Shown here piece after piece: positions 45,910 to 53,491 of a stretch of 53,865 bases of DNA. The notes beneath the pieces are model-generated. The model worked only from the letters and a program-made list of their open reading frames with translations, made no database searches and was not told the origin of the DNA. The translations under genes were made by a program, and so were the position numbers. The stretch spans positions 1-53,865 of the forward strand of contig CAZDEH010000006.1 of NCBI GenBank assembly GCA_964504665.1, written 5' to 3'. Within the stretch, counting starts at the first letter, position 1; each line of letters begins with the position of its first letter. Origin of the DNA: STC-54 sp964504665. GTDB lineage: Bacteria > Patescibacteriota > Microgenomatia > Daviesbacterales > UBA10151.

Positions 45910-46738
45910 CTTAAAAACAGTTTTAGTCAGGAATAGAATAATAATTGTCTTAATCATATTAATGATTGTTTTTTTGGTGGGAGCTTATTTAGGTTACAAT
46001 AAGATTGTTAATTCAGAACAACCACAAAATTTAAGTGAAGTGGATTTACTTTTTGATCCGGAAGGGCCTTATGCTCTACTTTACCCTAGACGTGATGGTA
46101 ATGCTCTAGTCCTAAATATTAAACGGACAGCATCTTATGATGCTATCTCTTATGAATTAGCCTATACCTCCGAAGGAATAGACCGAGGAGTGATTGGCGA
46201 AATTAATACTGGAGAAAAAAAGGGAGAATATGAACAAGAAATTTTATTTGGGACTTGCAGTAAAAATGTTTGTAAGTACGATACCGGAGTAGAAAACGGA
46301 ACGTTAACTTTACATATTAAAAAAGGGAAACAATCTTTTAGAATGATAACATTATGGCATCTGCAAAAACCCGACATAGCTCTCGGAAAATTAATTTCCG
46401 GAGACAATCACTTACTCTATCAAATAGATCATAGCTCTCCTAATTTATCACTTATAAATTATTCTATCATTAATGATTTGTCTGCAGCTCCTAAATTACC
46501 CAGTGACAAAACAGTTATCGGAAAAGTTTATGGAGTTAATGCTCCTGTGGCAAAATCTATGCCTGGGGGACAAGTAACTATAGAACTTTCAGATAACCCC
46601 TTAACTGATGCAAAAATCTCCCATTTTGACGAAAGTGAAAATAAATGGATTGAGTATGATACAAAGATAGAAGGAAATAAGCTTAGTGCTAAGCTTAATA
46701 ATGCAGGTATAATTACAGTCCTTTCTTCAAAGAAGTAG
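45902..46738 (+). CDS. unrecognised membrane-anchored protein with TTG start
   Basis: A 278-residue protein with one N-terminal helix (about 12-30, IIIVLIILMIVFLVGAYLG) and an outer beta-rich domain. The only start codon before the helix is TTG at 45902; AAGGA at 45886-45890 lies 11 bases upstream, a weak ribosome-binding site. A Cys pair (CSKNVC, about 120-125) may form a disulfide. The end, DNPLTDAKISHFDESENKW, has the look of an Ig-like or jelly-roll repeat. Position between glyS and mraZ suggests a cell-envelope role, but no function can be read. Confidence 0.62.
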   Translation: MFNLKTVLVRNRIIIVLIILMIVFLVGAYLGYNKIVNSEQPQNLSEVDLLFDPEGPYALLYPRRDGNALVLNIKRTASYDAISYELAYTSEGIDRGVIGEINTGEKKGEYEQEILFGTCSKNVCKYDTGVENGTLTLHIKKGKQSFRMITLWHLQKPDIALGKLISGDNHLLYQIDHSSPNLSLINYSIINDLSAAPKLPSDKTVIGKVYGVNAPVAKSMPGGQVTIELSDNPLTDAKISHFDESENKWIEYDTKIEGNKLSAKLNNAGIITVLSSKK

Positions 46739-46743
46739 TTGAG

Positions 46744-46774
46744 TTTTCACAGACAATTAATTTTTCCGTGAAAA
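46744..46774. repeat. inverted repeat upstream of the mraZ promoter
   Basis: TTTTCAC (46744-46750) and GTGAAAA (46768-46774) form a 7-bp inverted repeat with a 17-base centre, just upstream of the -35. It may be a regulator site or a weak terminator for the gene before. Confidence 0.3.
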
Positions 46775-46779
46775 GGGTA

Positions 46780-46807
46780 TTGACTAATTTCAAAAATGGT
46801 TTATTAT
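46780..46807 (+). promoter_or_regulatory. mraZ promoter
   Basis: TTGACT (46780-46785) and TATTAT (46802-46807) with a 16-base spacer form the most standard -35/-10 pair in the window. The leader would be about 40 bases, unlike the leaderless starts elsewhere. The -10 sits inside the operator repeats. Confidence 0.6.
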
Positions 46808-46830
46808 GGATACAGATGGTGAAATAAGGT
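46796..46830 (+). promoter_or_regulatory. MraZ operator: four 10-bp-phased direct repeats
   Basis: ATGGT (46796), ATGGA (46806), ATGGT (46816) and AAGGT (46826) begin exactly ten bases apart, with five-base spacers. In E. coli, MraZ binds TGGG-type repeats with five-base spacers before its own gene. The same spacing here, overlapping the -10, suggests MraZ represses its own cluster. Confidence 0.65.
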
Positions 46831-46853
46831 GAATTCTGCCCAGAAAGACCAGT

Positions 46854-47264
46854 ATGTTTTTGGGCGAATACAACACTAAATTTTCCGGACATGGAAGAAT
46901 TATCTTACCGAAGAAATTCCGGGGAGAGTTATCAGGATCTAAAAAAATAATACTTAGCCGGGGGTTTGAAGGTTGTATATGGGGCTATTCAATAAAAAAA
47001 TTTACTGGTGAGGCAGAAAAACAACTATTAATTTCTGCAACAGAAGAAGGAGCTAGGTATATAAGAAGGTACTTATTCTCTGGGGCTGAAGAAACCTTAT
47101 TGGATAGTCAGGGTAGGTTTGTAATATCAAAAAGGTTATTGGAACATGCAGAAATTAAAGAGGAAGTAATTTTAATAGGAGCAGGGGATCATTTTGAAGT
47201 CTGGAAACCTCAAAAATGGAATGAGCTGATAAAGCAAATAATTAAGAAAGGTAAAAAAGAATGA
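46854..47264 (+). CDS. mraZ: transcriptional regulator MraZ
   Basis: DNA-binding regulator of the division and cell-wall cluster, 136 residues with two AbrB-like halves. The second half has the standard DSQGRFVI (about 85-92); the first has SGHGRIILPKKFR, where the usual Asp and Lys before Gly-Arg are changed to Ser and His. MFLGEY at the start and the length are typical. It follows its phased operator repeats. rsmH, the usual next gene, is absent. Confidence 0.95.
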   Translation: MFLGEYNTKFSGHGRIILPKKFRGELSGSKKIILSRGFEGCIWGYSIKKFTGEAEKQLLISATEEGARYIRRYLFSGAEETLLDSQGRFVISKRLLEHAEIKEEVILIGAGDHFEVWKPQKWNELIKQIIKKGKKE

Positions 47265-47345
47265 GAATAATTAGAAAAATTTGGATTTTGAATACACTAA
47301 TCAAGCTATGGCTATCGCCTGTTAAATAATTAAATTAATAAAAAT

Positions 47346-47663
47346 ATGCAAAGAATGCACTTTGAGGAAGATAATAGACATTCAAGGGTCCTTCGCTTTG
47401 TGGTTGTAGGTTTAGTGCTTTTTTTGACTGTATTGTCTGCTGAAATCTGGGTGATAAATCGTTTATCAACCTACGGAGATAAAATTTATCAACTGCAACA
47501 GGCAGAAGCTAGTGTAGAACTAGAAAATCAAGTATTAGCTAATTCTATTGCAGAAGCCTCGTCGATGGCAGCCTTGGAACAAAAGGCTGTATTGCTTGGG
47601 TTTAACACGATTAACCAAATTGAGTATATTAAAGTTTCTGACAAACTCGCATCTGCCAAATAG
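47346..47663 (+). CDS. FtsL/DivIC-like division protein
   Basis: A 105-residue protein with a short basic cytoplasmic end, one membrane helix (about 17-36, VLRFVVVGLVLFLTVLSAEI) and a coiled coil after it (YQLQQAEASVELENQVLANSI), the FtsL plan. The call rests on topology, length and position between mraZ and ftsI; sequence identity of the family is always low. It would bridge the divisome and the FtsWI synthase. The 81 bases before it hold nothing I can name. Confidence 0.75.
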   Translation: MQRMHFEEDNRHSRVLRFVVVGLVLFLTVLSAEIWVINRLSTYGDKIYQLQQAEASVELENQVLANSIAEASSMAALEQKAVLLGFNTINQIEYIKVSDKLASAK

Positions 47664-47669
47664 CTTGTG

Positions 47670-49421
47670 ATGAGGCTCAAAATTGTTAAGATAATTTATT
47701 TTTCACTTTTGTTTTTTATCGTAGTGAGATTATTTTATTGGCAGATGATTCGTTTTGATGACATGTCTGCTTTAGCCGAAGCACAACATTTAAAAGTATC
47801 GTCACTCAGTGCTCCCAGGGGCTTAATCTTATCTAAAGATGGGGGAATTTATACTACAAATAAGCCAGTATATTCTTTATTTGCTACTCCAGGATTTATT
47901 AAGGATAAAAAAGCTGTGGCTTCGGAACTTGCTGATGTTTTTGCCTCAGAGGACTTTAAAAAAACACTGACAGATAACCACCTGACTGTTGATACAGAAA
48001 ATCCTGTTTACCAGAAATTACTTACGTCCTATAAGGATGATATTTTATCTAAACTTAATCAAAAATTAGATTGGATAGCTTTAAAATATAACATTGAGCT
48101 CAGAGTAAAGCTGAATATAGATAAATTAAAGATAGATGGATTAGGATTTGAAGAAACTAGTGCTAGGTTGTATCCTGAAGCTTCTTCAGCTGCACATATC
48201 CTGGGTTTTGTAGGCTCTGACGAATTAGGCAACCAAAAAGGTTATTTCGGTATTGAAGGGTATTACGATCGTCAACTCCGTGGTGTTAAAGGAGAAGTGA
48301 CTGAAGAAAAAGACGCAGATGGTTTACCGATATTGCTTGGAAGATTTCTACAACAAGACGCTAAGAAAGGTTATGAACTAACTTTGAATATTGATCGTAG
48401 CGTTCAGTATATTGTTGAGAAAAAACTTAAAGCTGGCATAATAAAATTTGGGGCTAAATCTGGTTCTGTAGTTATTATGGATCCAAAAACCGGTGCAATA
48501 TTAGCTATGGCAACACTGCCAAACTACGATCCAAATGATTATACAAATTATCTAAAATCATCATTTAAAAATCCTATTGTAGCTGATACTTACGAACCAG
48601 GTTCGACATTTAAAACTTTAATTATGGCAGCGGGTATTAATGAAAAAGTAGTGACGCCCGAAACTATTTGTGATGAGTGTCAAGGTCCTGTTGAGATTGG
48701 TGAGTATAAGATACGTACTTGGGATAATGAATATAGAAAAAATGAAACGATGCAGGAAGTGATCACACAATCAGATAATACGGGAATGGTTTTTGTAGGA
48801 AAAAAACTAGGTGAGAATAAACTGTATGAATACATACAGAAGTTTGGTATTGGAGAGCCAACCAAAATTGATTTGGAAGATGAAATTAGTTCAGATCTGA
48901 GACTAAAAAAGGATTGGAAAGAAATTGATTATGCAACCGCAACTTTTGGGCAGGGAATCGCTGTAACCCCAATTCAAATGGTCAGAGCTATAGCAGCGAT
49001 AGCAAATAAGGGATATTTATTAGAACCCCACGTTGTGAAGTCGATTAATATGAATAATAAAGTTACAGAAATTAAACCTAAAATAGTTGGGCAACCAATC
49101 TCAGAAGAAACAGCTCAAACTGTGAAAAATATGATGGTTGAAGCTGTGGATAAAGGAGAAGCTGGAAGTTATGCTCCTAAAAACTACAAAATTGCAGGTA
49201 AAACTGGTACAGCCCAGATTCCAATTGCAGGACATTATGATCCCACAAAAACAGTGGCTTCTTTTGTGGGTTTTGCTCCCGCTGATAACCCAAAGTTTAT
49301 CATGTTAGTGCGTTATGATGAGCCTAGTTCTTCTATTTACGGAACCTCAACTGCAGCCCCCACTTTTTTTGAAATTGCCAACGAACTTTTTTCTTACTAT
49401 CAAATTATACCAGATCGTTAA
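47670..49421 (+). CDS. ftsI: division transpeptidase, class B penicillin-binding protein
   Basis: Cross-links septal peptidoglycan. 583 residues with one N-terminal helix (about 7-27), a pedestal domain (SAPRGLILSKDG near 48) and a transpeptidase domain with the catalytic triad motifs S-T-F-K (near 313), S-D-N (near 369) and K-T-G (near 512). YFGIEGYYDRQLRGVKG is the usual pedestal motif. There are no PASTA repeats. The start could be GTG at 47667 or ATG at 47670; I take the ATG. It is close behind the ftsL-like gene and fits the ftsL–ftsI order. Confidence 0.95.
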   Translation: MRLKIVKIIYFSLLFFIVVRLFYWQMIRFDDMSALAEAQHLKVSSLSAPRGLILSKDGGIYTTNKPVYSLFATPGFIKDKKAVASELADVFASEDFKKTLTDNHLTVDTENPVYQKLLTSYKDDILSKLNQKLDWIALKYNIELRVKLNIDKLKIDGLGFEETSARLYPEASSAAHILGFVGSDELGNQKGYFGIEGYYDRQLRGVKGEVTEEKDADGLPILLGRFLQQDAKKGYELTLNIDRSVQYIVEKKLKAGIIKFGAKSGSVVIMDPKTGAILAMATLPNYDPNDYTNYLKSSFKNPIVADTYEPGSTFKTLIMAAGINEKVVTPETICDECQGPVEIGEYKIRTWDNEYRKNETMQEVITQSDNTGMVFVGKKLGENKLYEYIQKFGIGEPTKIDLEDEISSDLRLKKDWKEIDYATATFGQGIAVTPIQMVRAIAAIANKGYLLEPHVVKSINMNNKVTEIKPKIVGQPISEETAQTVKNMMVEAVDKGEAGSYAPKNYKIAGKTGTAQIPIAGHYDPTKTVASFVGFAPADNPKFIMLVRYDEPSSSIYGTSTAAPTFFEIANELFSYYQIIPDR

Positions 49422-49424
49422 GCG

Positions 49425-49453
49425 CAGACAAGTTTTTATAGAAGAGATATAAT
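49425..49453 (+). promoter_or_regulatory. promoter of the murE-like gene, leaderless start
   Basis: CAGACA (49425-49430) and TATAAT (49448-49453) are spaced by 17 bases. The -10 ends seven bases before the ATG at 49461, so the mRNA should start at the start codon. This gives the Mur genes their own promoter inside the cluster. Confidence 0.6.
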
Positions 49454-49460
49454 ACCTTCA

Positions 49461-50675
49461 ATGATTAGAAAAGTTAGAAAGATTATTCCTCATTTAGTTA
49501 TAAACTATGGTAAACATTTGCCAAAGGCGATCATAGCGAATGTAAAACATGGTTTTCCTAGTACAAAACTTCATATTATTGGTGTGACAGGTACTGATGG
49601 CAAAACAACCACAGTCAATATGATTTATCAGGTCTTAAAAGATGCTGGAAAAAAAGTGTCAATGATTTCCACCATTAATGCTGAAATTGGTGGAAAAAGC
49701 TATGATACAGGGCTGCATGTTACCAGCCCCGAACCTTCAGATTTACAGAAATTGATGAAAAAAGCTTATGAAAATGGTGCTGAAATAATGGTACTTGAAG
49801 TATCATCTCATGCTCTGGAACAATTTAGAGTTTGGGGCATCAATTTTGAAGTTGGGGTTATCACAAATATTACACCTGATCATCTTGATTATCATAAAAC
49901 CTTCGCTAATTACCTTAAAGCTAAAGCTAAGTTAATTAAAAATGTTAAGTGGGCTATATTAAATAGAGATAATCCGTCATTTGATCAACTAAAAATGATG
50001 ACTCATGGAAAAATTTTGACCTTCGGAGAAAAAAGAAATGCTAATATAAATCCGTATACTTTTCCTCTAAAATTAAAGATCCCTGGAGAGTTTAATGTTT
50101 TAAATGCTGAAGCAGCTTTTTTAGTTGGAAGATTGTTTGGTATTGAAGACAAACAGCTAAAAAATAGTTTAGAAAATTTTAAAGGTTTGACCGGCAGAAT
50201 GGAGGAAATACCAAACAATCTTGGTATTAAAATATTTATTGATTTTGCTACAAACCAAAACTCACTGGAAAATACTTTAAAGACTTTGAGAAAACAGACT
50301 AAGGGTAATCTTATTGCAGTTTTCGGCGTACCATCAGAAAGAGATAGCCGCAAAAGACCTTTGATGGGTGAAGTGGCCGCAAGACTTGCCGATGTTACGG
50401 TTTTAACTGAAGACGATCCTCGATTTGAAGATAGAAATAAAATAATAGAAGAAATTGCCGAAGGGTATTATAAAGTGAAAGGGAGAATTGATAAAAATCT
50501 TTACAAAGAAGTAGACCGGGCAAAAGCTATCCATTTGGCAATTAATTTAGCTAACAAAGGAGATACAGTAGGACTTTTTGGCAAAGGGCATGAAAAGTCT
50601 ATCAGTTTTATGGGGAAAGAGATTCCCTGGTCTGATCATGATGCTGTAAATAAAGTGTTATGGAAGAAAAAATAA
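49461..50675 (+). CDS. murE: Mur ligase, MurE-like, without N-terminal uridine-binding domain
   Basis: ATP-dependent ligase that would add the third amino acid to UDP-MurNAc-L-Ala-D-Glu. 404 residues against about 490 in MurE. The P-loop GVTGTDGKTT starts at residue 41 and not near 110, so the first domain that holds the UDP part is missing or reduced to about 40 residues. LEVSSHALEQFRVWG, TNITPDHLDYH, the likely carbamylated Lys in YLKAKAKLI and GKGHEKS follow the MurE pattern. The amino-acid site reads DDPR, between DNPR (diaminopimelate) and DDPA-type (lysine), so the substrate is uncertain. It overlaps the next gene by 16 bases. Confidence 0.9.
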   Translation: MIRKVRKIIPHLVINYGKHLPKAIIANVKHGFPSTKLHIIGVTGTDGKTTTVNMIYQVLKDAGKKVSMISTINAEIGGKSYDTGLHVTSPEPSDLQKLMKKAYENGAEIMVLEVSSHALEQFRVWGINFEVGVITNITPDHLDYHKTFANYLKAKAKLIKNVKWAILNRDNPSFDQLKMMTHGKILTFGEKRNANINPYTFPLKLKIPGEFNVLNAEAAFLVGRLFGIEDKQLKNSLENFKGLTGRMEEIPNNLGIKIFIDFATNQNSLENTLKTLRKQTKGNLIAVFGVPSERDSRKRPLMGEVAARLADVTVLTEDDPRFEDRNKIIEEIAEGYYKVKGRIDKNLYKEVDRAKAIHLAINLANKGDTVGLFGKGHEKSISFMGKEIPWSDHDAVNKVLWKKK

Positions 50676-51247
50676 AAATTATTATTGGTCAACTTGGTAG
50701 TTTAAGAATTAAAGAGAACGTGGACTTAGATGAATATATTTTATCTAAACCCGGAACAAAGGCTGCGGCGTTATTTATTGCTACATCTACTACTGAACTC
50801 GTTAAGGCGGTTTCATTATGCAGAGAACTAAAAATACCCTTTCTGTTGATTGGTTCAGGTAGTAAACTTTCTATTAAAGTTATATTTTTTCAGGGTCTAG
50901 TGATAAAAAACCGCTGCCATAATCTAAAGATTTTTGGGGTGAAAGGAAAGGTTTCAAGATCTGGTATCGGTGTAAAGGAAGCATTTATCGAAGCAGACTC
51001 TGGAACTACTCTCTCCGACTTAGCTGCATTTTCTTTAAAACAGGATTTGAGTGGTTTTGAAGATCTATTTAAGCAAATTGGGACTGTTGGTGGGTCGATA
51101 TTGAATAACATATTGCTTAGAGATAGGACCGTTCATATAAATATTTTGGATAATTCTGGAGACAATAAAATGAGAGACTTAGATAAACTACATGGAAATG
51201 ATGTTGTTTTGAAAGCTATCTTTCATCTTAAAGCAAAGGAAGTTTAA
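50660..51247 (+). CDS. MurB-like FAD-binding domain protein, truncated
   Basis: A 195-residue protein that matches only the FAD-binding part of UDP-N-acetylenolpyruvoylglucosamine reductase. TTELVKAVSLCRELKIPFLLIGSGSKL corresponds to the MurB loop ending GGGSN (here GSGSK), FIEADSGTTLSDLAAFSL and GFEDLFKQIGTVGGSILNN correspond to the GxPGTVGGAxxxNAG region. The C-terminal substrate-binding domain of MurB (about 100 residues, with the catalytic Glu) is absent. It may be non-catalytic, act with another protein or be a relic. It lies between the MurE-like and MurF-like genes. Confidence 0.72.
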   Translation: MEEKIKIIIGQLGSLRIKENVDLDEYILSKPGTKAAALFIATSTTELVKAVSLCRELKIPFLLIGSGSKLSIKVIFFQGLVIKNRCHNLKIFGVKGKVSRSGIGVKEAFIEADSGTTLSDLAAFSLKQDLSGFEDLFKQIGTVGGSILNNILLRDRTVHINILDNSGDNKMRDLDKLHGNDVVLKAIFHLKAKEV

Positions 51248-51265
51248 TATTGACTGTATATAAAG

Positions 51266-51271
51266 TATAAT
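51266..51271 (+). promoter_or_regulatory. -10 element before the murF-like gene
   Basis: TATAAT ends 11 bases before the ATG at 51283, leaving a leader of about five bases. TTGACT at 51250 is only ten bases upstream, too near to serve as its -35. Confidence 0.4.
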
Positions 51272-51282
51272 TTTAGGCGCGT

Positions 51283-52476
51283 ATGGAAATCTCTAAACAT
51301 CCAATTTGGAATAATATCAAAGGTTATAAAAAACCGGTTCATTTAGTAAGGTTTTTTTTGGCTAAACATTTTGCCAGTCTTTTTCCCAAAGCTGTTTTTA
51401 TTGGAATTACTGGTTCTGTGAGTAAAACAAGTACAACGATAAGTTGTTTTCATGTTCTTTCGGAAAAATATTTAACAATTGCAACTGATATTAATTTAGA
51501 TTCTATTTTAAATATTCCTATTACTTTACTTCAAACCAGGTTAAAAACTAAAAAAGTGATACTTGAAATGGGGGTTGAATATCCGGGAGAAATGGATTTT
51601 TATCTTTCTTTAATCCGTCCAGCAACAGCCATAGTTACTAGGATTTCTTATGCACACAGTGAATTTTTGGGAAATATTGACAGTATTTTAAAAGAAAAAG
51701 CCCCTCTTGTTAAACAACTTCCCAAAACCGGTTTTGCAATTTTGAACTTTGATGATCCTTACTGCAGAAGATTGGCGAAAGAAACAGAGGCACGAGTAAT
51801 ATTTTTTGGGACAGATTCTAGAAATTGTGATGTTTGGGTCTCAAATGTTAGATTGGAAGACGGACTTACAAAGTTTGAATTAAACTATGGTGTAGAAAGA
51901 GTAGAAGTTATTTTCAAATTTCTCGGACGTCACATGGTTTATCCAGCATTAGCTGCAGCTGCTTTGGGAATCAGTTGTGATATGAATCTGATACAAATCA
52001 AAAAGGGTTTAGAAAAAGTTATGCCTCTTCCTCATAGATTACAACTGTTGGAAGGAATAAATGGTTTTAACGTGATTGATGATACACATAATTCATCTCC
52101 TGCAGCAGTTGAGGAATCGTTGAATGTTTTAAATGAATTACCGGCACGAAAAAGAGTTGCTATTTTAGGCGAAATGAAAGAATTAGGAAAATATTCGGAA
52201 AACTTTCACCGTTTACTTGCTCAAAAAATATTTAAAGATAAAATCGACCTTGTATTACTCGGATCAGGAGATGCTTTATTTATTGCGGATGAATTAATAA
52301 AATTAGGGTTTCCTGAGGAAAGAGTTGAAGCAAATTTATCTAATACTCAGATAGTTTCCAAAATAATTAGATATGCCAGTAAGGGAGATTTAGTCTTGAT
52401 CAAAGGCTCACATGCTGTCAAACTAAATGAAGTAGTACAAAGAGTTACCAAGCAAAGTAAACACAAAAATGGTTGA
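51283..52476 (+). CDS. murF: Mur ligase, MurF-like, without N-terminal domain and with altered P-loop
   Basis: Would add D-Ala-D-Ala to the UDP-MurNAc tripeptide. 397 residues against about 450. The P-loop reads GITGSVSKTSTT (41-52): Ser47 (codon AGT) is where the family has Gly before the Lys. The domain 1 that binds UDP is missing. VILEMGVEYPGEMDF, HSEFLGNIDSILKEKAPLV (likely carbamylated Lys), LNFDDPY, PLPHRLQLLEG and VIDDTHNSSPAAVEESL with GEMKELG are MurF patterns, so the call is firm apart from activity. It overlaps mraY by eight bases. Confidence 0.85.
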   Translation: MEISKHPIWNNIKGYKKPVHLVRFFLAKHFASLFPKAVFIGITGSVSKTSTTISCFHVLSEKYLTIATDINLDSILNIPITLLQTRLKTKKVILEMGVEYPGEMDFYLSLIRPATAIVTRISYAHSEFLGNIDSILKEKAPLVKQLPKTGFAILNFDDPYCRRLAKETEARVIFFGTDSRNCDVWVSNVRLEDGLTKFELNYGVERVEVIFKFLGRHMVYPALAAAALGISCDMNLIQIKKGLEKVMPLPHRLQLLEGINGFNVIDDTHNSSPAAVEESLNVLNELPARKRVAILGEMKELGKYSENFHRLLAQKIFKDKIDLVLLGSGDALFIADELIKLGFPEERVEANLSNTQIVSKIIRYASKGDLVLIKGSHAVKLNEVVQRVTKQSKHKNG

Positions 52477-53482
52477 GCTTTTAGGGCTAATTATTATTTC
52501 TTTTTTTGTCACAAGCTTCTTTCTTTTGCCCTATATTGACTTGCTTTTCTTTTTAAGAGCTAAAAAAATTTCTTCTTCGGAAGTAGTATCAAATAAGAGA
52601 TCAGATACCCCTATTCATGATGCTCTGATGAAGAAAGATTTTACTACTCCTGTTGGTGGAGGACTGTTATTGATACCGATTGTGCTACTTTTGACAGTCC
52701 TATTCTTTTCTATTTCCCATAAAAAAATCAGTTGGGAGATTTTTATTATTTTCTTTACAATGATAACTTTTGGGTGTCTTGGGTTGATAGATGATCTTAA
52801 ACATATTTATTCTAATACCTTAGGAAAATTTAAGGGCTTATCACCTAAAACTATTCTCTTATTTCAAATAGTCTTTTCCTTATCCGTTGCCTTAATGTTA
52901 TTTTTTAAAATTGGCTTAGACAATATCTATATTCCAGTTATCGGTAACGTAATTCTTGGTTGGTGGTACATACCTCTAACGGTTTTTGTCATTGTAGCTT
53001 TTACAAATGCCTATAATATATCAGATGGTCTTGACGGGCTATCTTCAGGATTATTAATAATTTGTTTGTTTGCCTTTTTAGCTTTAGCAAACTCGGTTTT
53101 AGATTTAGATTTAGCAATTTTTGTTGGAATATGGATTGGTGCCTTAATTGCCTACCTTTATTTCAATATTTTTCCGGCAAGAATTCATTTAGGGGATGCT
53201 GGTGCTTTTAGTTTTGGAGCTACTCTCGCTGTTGTAGGTTTGCTGACCGGTAAAATATTGGCTTTGGCTGTAATAGGAGGTATTTATATAGTAATTATCT
53301 TATCCTCACTCTTACAGATAGTATCTAAGAAAATACTTAAGAGAAAGTTACTCCCTATTGCCCCAATTCATATGTATTTTAAATATATTGGTTGGGAGGA
53401 ACCTAAGATTGTAATGAGATTTTGGCTAGCCGGTTCCATGTTGGCCATACTTGGTTTATGGTTAGCACTTCTCTCAAAATAA
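52469..53482 (+). CDS. mraY: phospho-MurNAc-pentapeptide transferase (MraY)
   Basis: Moves phospho-MurNAc-pentapeptide from UDP to undecaprenyl phosphate, giving lipid I. 337 residues and about ten helices. LIDDLKHIY (D108/D109), NAYNISDGLDGLSSG (180-194) and HLGDAGAFSFG (D243) are the metal and catalytic sites. The loop near the end reads PIHMYFKYIGWEEPK, where MraY proteins usually have three consecutive His (PIHHHF); only the first is kept. It is followed 9 bases later by ftsW. WecA-type activity on another UDP-sugar is the alternative, but the location favours MraY. Confidence 0.92.
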   Translation: MVELLGLIIISFFVTSFFLLPYIDLLFFLRAKKISSSEVVSNKRSDTPIHDALMKKDFTTPVGGGLLLIPIVLLLTVLFFSISHKKISWEIFIIFFTMITFGCLGLIDDLKHIYSNTLGKFKGLSPKTILLFQIVFSLSVALMLFFKIGLDNIYIPVIGNVILGWWYIPLTVFVIVAFTNAYNISDGLDGLSSGLLIICLFAFLALANSVLDLDLAIFVGIWIGALIAYLYFNIFPARIHLGDAGAFSFGATLAVVGLLTGKILALAVIGGIYIVIILSSLLQIVSKKILKRKLLPIAPIHMYFKYIGWEEPKIVMRFWLAGSMLAILGLWLALLSK

Positions 53483-53491
53483 TAAAATATC

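Noticed and set aside
46678..46697. 9-bp palindrome AAGCTTAG/CTAAGCTT with a 2-base centre as a terminator or operator
   Set aside because: It lies inside the coding region at 45902-46738, has no T run and encodes an ordinary K-L-S-A-K-L stretch.
51250..51271. TTGACT and TATAAT as a complete -35/-10 pair
   Set aside because: The spacer is only 10 bases, too short for a standard promoter; I kept only the -10.
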